A stretch of DNA of 64,000 nucleotides from Palsa-504 sp963819785. GTDB lineage: Bacteria > Actinomycetota > Actinomycetes > Streptosporangiales > Streptosporangiaceae. Position numbers and translations under genes: made by a program. The DNA lies in assembly GCA_963819785.1 (NCBI GenBank), contig CAWFXW010000037.1:186001-250000 (forward strand), given 5' to 3'. The notes under the pieces were generated by a model that saw only the letters and a list, made by a program, of their open reading frames with translations, had not been told where the DNA came from and made no database searches. Shown here piece after piece: positions 28,024 to 35,252 of this stretch (positions are counted from its first letter, which is position 1; every line of letters begins with the position of its first letter).

Positions 28024-29531
28024 TTACCCGGATACGCGGTATTTCCCGACCGGATCTGTGATCCGGGAGGCGGCCGGTGCCCGGGGGAGGCGCGAGAAGC
28101 GCATCGCGCCGTCGTCGATCTTCCCGTGCCGGAGGGCGATCACGTCGCGGGCGTAGCTCATGCTGAGCCGCCACGGAGCCCGGGAGCCGGACCGCGGGAA
28201 CTGATCGATGGAGCGGAGCACGTAGCCGGCCGAGAAGTCCATCAAGGGCTGTTCGGTGACGTCCGGGTTGTCGTTGACCGGGACGCAGGTGTCATAGCCG
28301 CGGGAGTCCATGTAGGCCAGCAGCCTGCAGGTGTACTCGCTCACCAGGTCGGCCTTCAAGGTCCACGACGCGTTGGTGTAGCCGATCGTGAACGCGAAGT
28401 TCGGCACTCCGCTGAGCATCATGGCCTTATAGGCCATCGTCTCGGGCAGGCGGACCGGCCGGTCATCGACGGTCAGCTGGGCGCCGCCCAGCGGGAGCAG
28501 TTGCAGGCCGGTCGCGGTCACCACGATGTCGGCCTCGAGGCTGGTGCCGGATTCAAGCAGCAGGCCTTGTTCGGTGAATCTGACGATGCGATCGGTGACC
28601 ACCGAGGCTCGCCCGTCGCTGATGACCTCGAACAGGTCTCCGTCGGGGACCAGGCACAGGCGCTGATCCCACGGGTTGTAGGCCGGGTTGAAGTGCGTGG
28701 CGACGTCATACCCGGCCGGCAGTTGCTTGACGGTAACCTTACGGATCCAGTCGCGGATCATGGCCTGCGGCGCTGGCTGAGCTTATAGAACGCCGTCATC
28801 ATCAGCACGTTCTTCCAGCGCGTAACGGCGTACCCGCGTCGCGGGCCGAGCAGCGCGCGCAGCCTGATCGCGATGGCGTCTTCGGCGGGCATGGGCAGGA
28901 TGTAGGTGGGGGAGCGCTGCAGCATCGTCACGTGTGCCGCGGTCTCGGCCAGCGCCGGGACGAGCGTCACCGCGGTCGCGCCGCTGCCGATCACGACGAC
29001 GCGCTGGCCCGCGTAGTCCAGATCCGCGGGCCAGTGCTGCGGGTGCACGACCTGGCCATGGAAGTCGCCGATGCCCGCGAACGACGGCAGGTACCCCTTG
29101 TCGTAGCGGTAGTAGCCGCAGCACATCAGCAGGAAACCGCAGGTCATCGTCACGGTCTCGGTCCCGTGCGCCGCGTGGACCGTCCACCGCGCGGCCGAGG
29201 TTGACCACTCGGCACCGGTCACCTGGTGACCGAAGCGGATGTGCTTGCCGATGCCGGCATCGGCCGCGGTCTGGCGGACGTAGTCCAGGATCGACGGGCC
29301 GTCCGCGATCGCTTTGGCCTGCGTCCACGGCCGGAACCGGTAGCCGAGCGTATGCATGTCCGAGTCCGACCGCACGCCGGGGTAGCGGAACAGGTCCCAG
29401 GTGCCGCCGATGACGTCCCGGGCCTCCACGATGGCGTAGGTCTTGCCCGGGAACGAGGCCTGCAGGTGGTGCGCGGCACCGATCCCGGACAGCCCCGCGC
29501 CCACGATCAGCACGTCGACGTGCTCTGTCAC
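28024..29531 (-). pseudogene. Baeyer-Villiger flavin monooxygenase split by a frameshift
   Basis: NADPH- and FAD-dependent monooxygenase, probably oxidising a ketone or a lipid intermediate. The first part (29531-28758) has the FAD motif VGAGLSGIG, the Baeyer-Villiger fingerprint FHGQVVHPQHWP and the NADPH motif VIGSGATAV. The second part (28761-28024) carries on PAGYDVATHFNPAYNPWDQR and ADIVVTATG. Together they make one normal-length enzyme. The frame changes near 28765 in SQRRRP, leaving an ATGA overlap (28761-28758) that might still allow coupled translation of two halves. GTG 29531 overlaps the SDR stop (GTGA). Third gene of the P450 operon. Confidence 0.82.
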
Positions 29532-30394
29532 CGGGACGCCGCCTGCCGTGACCGGAGCCGCTTCTCGAGCCGGGCCATGATGTCGTAGTAGTGGGTGGGC
29601 GCGACCCGGGCCAGGGCGTCGAAGACGTAGGCGTCGGGACCGACCAGGATGCGGGCCTTGCCCTGCTCGACCCCGCGGCAGATGATCTGGGCCGCCTTGT
29701 CCGGCGTGGTCATGGTGATCGCCTCGAAGTCGGCCGCCATCTGCTCGTGGCTGCGGCCGAGTCCTTCCGGGTCCTTCCGGACGCGCGCGTTGCGGGCGAT
29801 GTTAGTCGTGATTCCCCCCGGGTGGACGGTCACGGCGGACACGCCCGTGCCACGCAGTTCCTGGCGCAGCGAATCGGTGAAGCCGCGCACCGCGAACTTC
29901 GACGCGCAGTAGGCGCTCTGGTTCGGCATTCCCACCAGGCCGAACACGCTCGAGGTGTTGACGATGACGCCGCTGTCCTGTTCGACGAGGATCGGCAGGA
30001 AGGCGCGGGTGCCGTTGACCACCCCGTCGAAGTTGATCTGCCTTAGCCACTCGTCATCGCCGGGGTCGGCATCCAGGACCGAGGAGGCGACCGCGACACC
30101 GGCGTTGTTGAACACGGCGGCCAGCCGGGCGCTGTGCGCCAGCGAAGGCAGCCACTGGCGTACCTCGGCCGCGAAGCGATGCTGATCCGCGGCGTCCCGC
30201 ACGTCAAGCACCCTGGTCAGCACCGGTCCCGGCAGTGACCTCGCGGTCTCCTTCAGGCCGGTCTCGTCGACATCGGCGATGGCTACCGGTGAGCCCGAGC
30301 GCGATAGCCGCTGGGCCAGGCTCCGGCCGATGCCGGAGGCGGCGCCGGTGATCATCACCGGCCTTCCGGCGATGATCCTACGATTCCTGGCCAT
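29528..30394 (-). CDS. Short-chain dehydrogenase/reductase
   Basis: NAD(P)-dependent oxidoreductase of 288 aa, Rossmann fold. It has the cofactor motif TGAASGIG (residues 16-23), NNAGVA, catalytic Ser in NTSSVFG, YxxxK as YCASK, and PGGI after the active site. The C-terminal extension of about 60 residues (HYYDIMARLEKRLRSRQ) is like SadH-type dehydrogenases found beside flavin monooxygenases in mycobacteria. It overlaps the P450 gene by 17 bp and the monooxygenase by 4 bp. It probably oxidises an alcohol made by the P450 to the ketone used by the monooxygenase, by inference. Confidence 0.88.
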   Translation of the reverse strand: MARNRRIIAGRPVMITGAASGIGRSLAQRLSRSGSPVAIADVDETGLKETARSLPGPVLTRVLDVRDAADQHRFAAEVRQWLPSLAHSARLAAVFNNAGVAVASSVLDADPGDDEWLRQINFDGVVNGTRAFLPILVEQDSGVIVNTSSVFGLVGMPNQSAYCASKFAVRGFTDSLRQELRGTGVSAVTVHPGGITTNIARNARVRKDPEGLGRSHEQMAADFEAITMTTPDKAAQIICRGVEQGKARILVGPDAYVFDALARVAPTHYYDIMARLEKRLRSRQAASR

Positions 30395-31736
30395 CGGCGC
30401 TCCTTACCGCGGCGGCGTGAACCCGGTTACCGGGGGCGGGGGACCGGCGGTGTACCACGGCCCGGCCGCCCTGGGCGGGGCAGTAGGCCACACCGCGGGA
30501 GTGCCAACGCTCGCCGCGTTCACGCGTTGGCTCCAGCGTGAAGTCGCGGAGCAGGGTCCGCAACACAATGTTCATCTCCATCTGGGCGAAGGCGGCGCCG
30601 ATGCACCGCCGGGCCCCGCCGCCGAACGGGATCCACTGATAGGTGTCCGGCCTGCTGCCGATGAAGCGGTCCGGGCGGAAGCTGCCCGCGCCGGGGAACA
30701 GGGTCTCGTTACGGTGCATCAGGTAGATGCTGACCAGCACGACCTGTCCCTGCGGGAGCGTCCACCGTCCCAGCTGCAGGCTCGGCGCCCGTACCTTGCG
30801 GAGCGTCGCGTCGATGACCGGACGCACCCGCTGGACCTCGAGGATCGTGGCCTCGCGCAGTTGCGACCCGTCGGCGTCGACCTCCTCGGCGAGCCGGCGC
30901 AGCACGTCCGGATGCCGCCGCAGCCGCTCGACCGCCCAGGCGAGCGTGGTCGACGTGGTCTCGTGCCCGGCGGTCAGGAGGGTGAGCAGCTGATCGGAGA
31001 TCTCCTCGCGGCTCATCGCCGAACCGTCGTCGTACCTGCTCTGTAGCATCAGCGCGAGCACGTCGTCACGCTCGTCGAGCCCGGGATCCTCGCGGGCGGC
31101 CGCGATCAGCCGGTCGATGATCGCGTCGTACCGGCGGCGGTGGGCGTGCGCCCGGCCCCACGGGCTCCACCGGCCCAGATCGGTGCGCGGAATCGGCAGG
31201 GCAACCAGCCGCGAGCCGAGTTTGACCATCGCGGGCAGCAGCGTTCGCAGCTCGGCCAGTTCGTCCCCCTCCGCTCCGAACACCGCGCGCAGGATCGCGT
31301 TGAGCGTGATGCGCATCATCGGGTCGAGCGTGGCGAACTCGCTGCCCTCCGGCCAGGCCGCCATCTCGCGGACCGCCTCTTGCTCGATGATGGCTTCGTA
31401 GGCCCGTAGCCGCCGGCCGTGGAACGGCGGGGTCAGCAGTTTGCGCTGCTTCTTGTGCGTGTCGCCGCTTATCGCGAAGAAGGAGTTGGGGCCGAGCACG
31501 AGGCCAAGGTTGATATCGAGGATGTCGGCGATCTCGGGGCTGGTCATGAACAGCTGCCTGACCTCGGCCGGGTCGCTGATCACGATGGCATCCCCGAAGA
31601 TCGGGACATTGATCTTGAAGGCGGACCCATAGCGCCCGTGCAGCCTGCGCATCATCCACAGCGGGGCGACGATCGCGATGCCGCCCTGCACGAAGCGCGG
31701 GAGCGATGGGCCATCCGGCAGTGTCACGGTGTTCAT
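30378..31736 (-). CDS. Cytochrome P450
   Basis: Haem monooxygenase of 452 aa without a membrane anchor. The I-helix motif AGHETTST begins at residue 256, ExxR is E300-R303, and the haem loop FGGGARRCIG begins at residue 371 with Cys378 as the iron ligand. The length and the N-terminal PDGPSLPRFVQ region recall the mycobacterial CYP132/CYP138 type rather than soluble antibiotic P450s, though this is a guess. The last 40 residues beyond the core are Arg/Ala-rich. It is first in the P450-SDR-monooxygenase operon and divergent from a tetR gene, whose operator lies 30 bp upstream. Confidence 0.92.
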   Translation of the reverse strand: MNTVTLPDGPSLPRFVQGGIAIVAPLWMMRRLHGRYGSAFKINVPIFGDAIVISDPAEVRQLFMTSPEIADILDINLGLVLGPNSFFAISGDTHKKQRKLLTPPFHGRRLRAYEAIIEQEAVREMAAWPEGSEFATLDPMMRITLNAILRAVFGAEGDELAELRTLLPAMVKLGSRLVALPIPRTDLGRWSPWGRAHAHRRRYDAIIDRLIAAAREDPGLDERDDVLALMLQSRYDDGSAMSREEISDQLLTLLTAGHETTSTTLAWAVERLRRHPDVLRRLAEEVDADGSQLREATILEVQRVRPVIDATLRKVRAPSLQLGRWTLPQGQVVLVSIYLMHRNETLFPGAGSFRPDRFIGSRPDTYQWIPFGGGARRCIGAAFAQMEMNIVLRTLLRDFTLEPTRERGERWHSRGVAYCPAQGGRAVVHRRSPAPGNRVHAAAVRSADGQES

Positions 31737-31765
31737 ACACGCCTCCGGTCAGCGCCTTCGATGCA

Positions 31766-31783
31766 TGGTACGCGGACGTACCA
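31766..31783. promoter_or_regulatory. Operator-like palindrome between P450 and tetR
   Basis: TGGTACG-CGGA-CGTACCA: two perfect 7-bp arms with a 4-bp spacer, in the 104-bp divergent region. A further half-site-like GTACCAT lies at 31802-31808. The layout is typical of autoregulated TetR repressors. Confidence 0.65.
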
Positions 31784-31840
31784 GATCGACGGTATGTCAG
31801 AGTACCATGACGTGCAAGCCTGCGGCGTGAGGAGGGTAGC

Positions 31841-32539
31841 GTGACGACCGTGAGGACGATGCAGCCCGAGGTCACGAGCCCCGAGACCCAGGCCGGGGCA
31901 GAGACCGAAGCCGAGACCCAGGCCGGGGCAGAGACCGAAGCCGAGACCCAGGCCGAGGCAGAGGCAGCGCCAGCGGAGTTCCGGCGGCGGCTGCTTGAGG
32001 GCATGGCCGCGGCCATCCGCGAGTGCGGCTTCCGCGACTCGACGGTGGCGGACGTGGTCCGCCACGCCCGCACCTCACGCCGCACGTTCTACGAGCACTT
32101 TCCGTCCAAGCAGGCCTGTTTCACCGCCCTGCTCCAGGAGTCCAACGCGGCAATGGTGCGCCAGATCGCGGTCGCCGTCGATCCGGGCGCACGATGGGAC
32201 GTCCAGGTGCGGCAGGCCATCGAGGCCTGGATCGCGGGGGCGCAGTCCGACCAGGCCCTCACCCTGAGCTGGATCCGGGACCTCCCCTCGCTCGGCTCCG
32301 ACGCCCGTCACCTGCAACGTGAGTCGCTCGAGGCCTTCGTCGTGCTCATCCAGAATCTCAGCGGCACCCCGGAACTGCGGGCGGCGGGCGTCGCCCCGCC
32401 ATCCCGCCAGCTCACGATCCTGCTGCTCGGCGGCCTGCGCGAACTGATCGCGACCACGGTCGAGGACGGCGGTGACATCGCCGACATCACCGAGGTCGCG
32501 GTCCGGGCGACGCAGGCGCTGCTCGGCCCCCGACGCTGA
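31841..32539 (+). CDS. TetR-family transcriptional regulator
   Basis: A 232-aa repressor, divergent from the P450 operon and its probable regulator. The first 45 residues are a low-complexity Thr/Glu/Ala/Gln tail made by a 30-bp tandem repeat, unusual for the family. The helix-turn-helix is residues 50-95 (MAAAIRECGFRDSTVADVVR then TSRRTFYEHFPSKQACF). The rest is the variable ligand domain. GTG 31841 has GGAGGG upstream. A start after the repeat is conceivable but I see no better site there. Confidence 0.85.
   Translation: MTTVRTMQPEVTSPETQAGAETEAETQAGAETEAETQAEAEAAPAEFRRRLLEGMAAAIRECGFRDSTVADVVRHARTSRRTFYEHFPSKQACFTALLQESNAAMVRQIAVAVDPGARWDVQVRQAIEAWIAGAQSDQALTLSWIRDLPSLGSDARHLQRESLEAFVVLIQNLSGTPELRAAGVAPPSRQLTILLLGGLRELIATTVEDGGDIADITEVAVRATQALLGPRR
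31883..31960 (+). repeat. 30-bp tandem repeat in tetR 5' end
   Basis: Two perfect 30-bp units (31883-31912, 31913-31942) and a partial third, encoding ETQAGAETEA. Frame-preserving, so copy number can vary without breaking the gene. Confidence 0.85.
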
Positions 32540-32569
32540 GGGCCTAGCATTCAGCGCCAGGGAGTGGCG

Positions 32570-33145
32570 ATGGACGAACTTGGCACGCTGAGGGCGAGGC
32601 GCGAGAAACAAGCCCGCGCGGTGGCGCGGCTCGAAAGGGAAGTGAGCGCGCTCCGCGATCGCGGCAAGGCCCGGGCTTCACTTGAAGCGCTGGAGGGTGT
32701 GCTGTCCAGGCACCGGGAGACGTTGCGGCAGCTTTCCGCGGACCTTGACGCGGCCGATCCGAAGCCCCCTCCCTGCCCGCACACCACAGCCGTCCGGGTG
32801 GAGTTGAGCACCGGGGAACTGGCCGCGTGGTTGTGCCCCGAGTGCGATCAGCAGCTTCCCCCGGAATGGTCCCTGCCGCGGGAGGAGGCGCCGCCGCAAC
32901 TCCCCGCCGGCTTCTGGGAGACGCTCGCCGGACCGCAGATCAGGAACCAGGACCGCTCCCGCCGGGGTCTGCTGGCCGCCATAGCGCTGCTCAACAAGCG
33001 CAAGGCTGAGATCTTGATGAGGTACGACCACGGCCCCGACCTGCAGGGGCAGATAAGAGCCATCGATGCCGAGATAGCCCGGTGCCTAGAGCAGCTACCG
33101 GAAGCCGACCGGGGTTACCTGCGCGCTCCGCCAGAGCCACAGTAA
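32570..33145 (+). CDS. Coiled-coil protein with a Cys-pair motif
   Basis: A 191-aa protein of unknown function. Residues 1-60 are a charged coiled coil (LRARREKQARAVARLEREVS). The middle has PCPHT then WLCPECDQQLP, which could be a zinc-binding CxH...CxxC. A second helical pair ends the protein (RRGLLAAIALLNKRKAEILM to RCLEQLPEADR). It starts 30 bp after tetR, with AGGGAG upstream, so it may be co-transcribed. The ATG is at 32570; a GTG at 32564 is an alternative. Confidence 0.6.
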   Translation: MDELGTLRARREKQARAVARLEREVSALRDRGKARASLEALEGVLSRHRETLRQLSADLDAADPKPPPCPHTTAVRVELSTGELAAWLCPECDQQLPPEWSLPREEAPPQLPAGFWETLAGPQIRNQDRSRRGLLAAIALLNKRKAEILMRYDHGPDLQGQIRAIDAEIARCLEQLPEADRGYLRAPPEPQ

Positions 33146-33152
33146 CCGCCGG

Positions 33153-33956
33153 TCACCGGAACCGGCAGGTGACCGCCCCGAGCTCGCCGAAGTCCGCGTG
33201 GATCACGTCGCCAGCCTGGACGAACACCGGCCTGGTGAAGGACCCGGCCAGGATCACCTGCCCGGCGGGCAGGAACTCGTCGTGCGGCGCGAGCCGGTTG
33301 GCCAGCCAGGCCACGCCGTTAGCCGGGTGGCCGAGCACACCCGCCGCCACCCCGGTCTCCTCGATCGCCTCGTTGACGTACAGCAGCGCCGAGACCCGGC
33401 GCAGGTCACAGGCGTCGGGGCGGACGGCGCGCCCGCCGACGACGATCCCCGCGTCGGCCGCATTGTCGGAAATCGTGTCGACGACGGTGCGCAGGTGACC
33501 GGTCTGCGGGTCGCTCATCTGGACTCGCGCGTCCAGGATCTCCAGCGCGGGCGTGACCCACCGGGTCGCGTCGAGGACGTCGAGCGCGGTCACCCCGGGC
33601 CCCTTCAGCGGCTGGTCCAGGACGAACGCCAGCTCGACCTCGACCCGGGGCCGGATGAACCGCTCGGCCGGCACCGTCCCGCCGTCGTCGAAGAACATGT
33701 CGTCGAAGATGACGCCGTAGTCCGGCTCGCTGATCGAGACCGCCTGCTGCATGGCCCGCGAGGTGAGGCCGATCTTGCGCGCCTTGATCGTGCGCCCCGC
33801 GGCGAGCTTGAGTGCGACCAGGGCCCGCTGCACGCGGTAGGCGTCCTGGACCGTCATGTCCGGGTACTGCAGCGAAAGCTGCCGGATCGGCTCGCGCGTG
33901 CGTTCGGCCGCCAGCAGGCGCCGGGCCGCGTCGGTGACCGCGTCCTCGTCGAGCAC
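33153..33956 (-). CDS. 2-keto-4-pentenoate hydratase-type enzyme
   Basis: Fumarylacetoacetate-hydrolase superfamily, hydratase branch (HpaH/MhpD type), 267 aa. These use Mg2+ to hydrate 2-oxo-alkenoates from aromatic ring cleavage, or act as decarboxylases. Seen: AYRVQRALVALKLAAGRTIK, KIGLTSRAMQ, YGVIFDDM, RVEVELAFVLD with the metal-binding acidic residues, and ALEILDARV. GTG 33956, four bases after the thioesterase stop, gives the usual family length; a longer frame runs into that gene. Last gene of the left arm. No ring-cleavage enzyme is near, so the true substrate is open. Confidence 0.78.
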   Translation of the reverse strand: MLDEDAVTDAARRLLAAERTREPIRQLSLQYPDMTVQDAYRVQRALVALKLAAGRTIKARKIGLTSRAMQQAVSISEPDYGVIFDDMFFDDGGTVPAERFIRPRVEVELAFVLDQPLKGPGVTALDVLDATRWVTPALEILDARVQMSDPQTGHLRTVVDTISDNAADAGIVVGGRAVRPDACDLRRVSALLYVNEAIEETGVAAGVLGHPANGVAWLANRLAPHDEFLPAGQVILAGSFTRPVFVQAGDVIHADFGELGAVTCRFR

Positions 33957-33960
33957 CGTC

Positions 33961-34422
33961 CTAGCGTCCCATGCCCAGTCCCGGGTCGCCGCCGAAGGCC
34001 AGACCCGCCAGCCGGTCACGCTCGGTCTCGGTGAGCGGGACCGGGCCGTCGCGGGAGGCCTTGACCATCACGCACTCGGCCAGCGCGATGCACGCCTGGT
34101 CCTGGAACGCGGCCTGGGCCAGTACGTAGGACGAGCCGCCCACCCGCAGCACGGCCGAGGCCACCTCGACCGACCCGGGGTACCGGCCCTCGCGCAGGAA
34201 CTCCATGGTGATCGTGGCCAGCAGCAGGATCAGGCCCTTGGCGGACATGCCCACGACCCGGTGGGTCAGGTCGGACCGGCCCTCCTCGAAGAGGCGGCCG
34301 AAGGCGCCGTTGTTGAGGTGACGGTTCGTGTCCATGTCGCCGTACAGCATCCGGTACGCGAACCGGACCGGGTAGTTCCCGGCATCGAGCCGGCCGGCTT
34401 GCTCGGCGAGGCGGCGGCTCAT
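33961..34422 (-). CDS. Hotdog-fold acyl-CoA thioesterase
   Basis: A 153-aa single hotdog-domain protein. Pattern: FAYRMLYGDMDTNRHLNNGA with the catalytic Asp of the 4HBT family in DMDTNRHLNN, then the central helix FGRLFEEGRSDL and the strand ILLLATITMEFLREGRYPGS. It hydrolyses an acyl-CoA, or possibly an acyl carrier thioester. It lies between the methyltransferase and the hydratase in the left arm and probably releases or clears a CoA intermediate of that pathway. Confidence 0.78.
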   Translation of the reverse strand: MSRRLAEQAGRLDAGNYPVRFAYRMLYGDMDTNRHLNNGAFGRLFEEGRSDLTHRVVGMSAKGLILLLATITMEFLREGRYPGSVEVASAVLRVGGSSYVLAQAAFQDQACIALAECVMVKASRDGPVPLTETERDRLAGLAFGGDPGLGMGR

Positions 34423-34449
34423 GGCCGAAATTATTGCGCGTCCGGTCCC

Positions 34450-35244
34450 TCAGGGTTTGCGGGCCAGGTAAGCCACGACGTTGATCTCGGCCCGCAGCGG
34501 CAAGCCGTCTCGCACCTGCCCTTGTGCCAGCTCTACGGTCGCGCGGTGGAACTCGGCCTCGCCGACGTTCTGAATGGCCTCGTACGCCGGCCCGGTGGAG
34601 GCCAGCGTCCGCGCGTATATCTCCGGATCCGCGAACTCCAAGGCGAACGGGACGTCCATCCGCCGGACGTCGGCGAACCCGTATGACTCCAGAAGCTGCT
34701 CGCCCGCCCCGGGCCGGCCCAGCGATACCATCGCGGCCTGGTTGTCGACCTTCTCCGTCGCGGCCATGCGGAACGGTGCCAGCGCCCATGCTCCCGGAGA
34801 CACCTTCAGGTGGCCCCAGACGGTTATCCCGAGCCGTCCGCCGGGGCGAAGGACCCGGTCCATCTCGGCCACCGCCTGGGGTGTGGTGCCCCAGATCCCA
34901 CGGAAGCTGGTCACCACGTCAAATGACGCCGGCTCCCACGGCAGGACGTTCATGTCGCCGACCCTGATGTCGGATTCCGGGTTCCGGTCCCTGGCCACCG
35001 CGATCAGCCTGGGCGAGGCGTCGATGCCGGAGCAGGAGGCACCGCGCAGGCGGGCCAGCTCGATCGCGAGCCCGGACCCGCACGCCATATCGAGCAGCCG
35101 GTCTCCGGCATCGACGCCGAGCCAGTGGTGGACGCTGACGTACTCCCGGCAGTTGCTCGGCTCGCTGAGCGTCGAGAAGTCCACCGCCCTGCGGCCCCAG
35201 CCCTCGTCCACCAGCGTCCACTGCGGAGTGTCGGTGCTCGTCAT
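34450..35244 (-). CDS. Class I SAM-dependent methyltransferase
   Basis: A 264-aa Rossmann-fold methyltransferase. Motif I is LLDMACGSGLAIELA, the acidic residue is in GIDAS, then GDMNVLPW, FDVVTS and DRVLRPGGRLGITVWG. This is the UbiE/Methyltransf_11 type acting on small molecules. Residues 180-264 form a cap that would define the acceptor, which is unknown. It follows the fusion gene by 8 bp in the left arm, so it likely modifies the same metabolite. Confidence 0.85.
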   Translation of the reverse strand: MTSTDTPQWTLVDEGWGRRAVDFSTLSEPSNCREYVSVHHWLGVDAGDRLLDMACGSGLAIELARLRGASCSGIDASPRLIAVARDRNPESDIRVGDMNVLPWEPASFDVVTSFRGIWGTTPQAVAEMDRVLRPGGRLGITVWGHLKVSPGAWALAPFRMAATEKVDNQAAMVSLGRPGAGEQLLESYGFADVRRMDVPFALEFADPEIYARTLASTGPAYEAIQNVGEAEFHRATVELAQGQVRDGLPLRAEINVVAYLARKP

Positions 35245-35252
35245 GGTCGTTG

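Noticed and set aside
28740..28790. Possible in-frame selenocysteine TGA in the monooxygenase, given selABC nearby
   Set aside because: The conserved sequence after the TGA is in a different frame, so read-through would not restore the protein. It is a frameshift.
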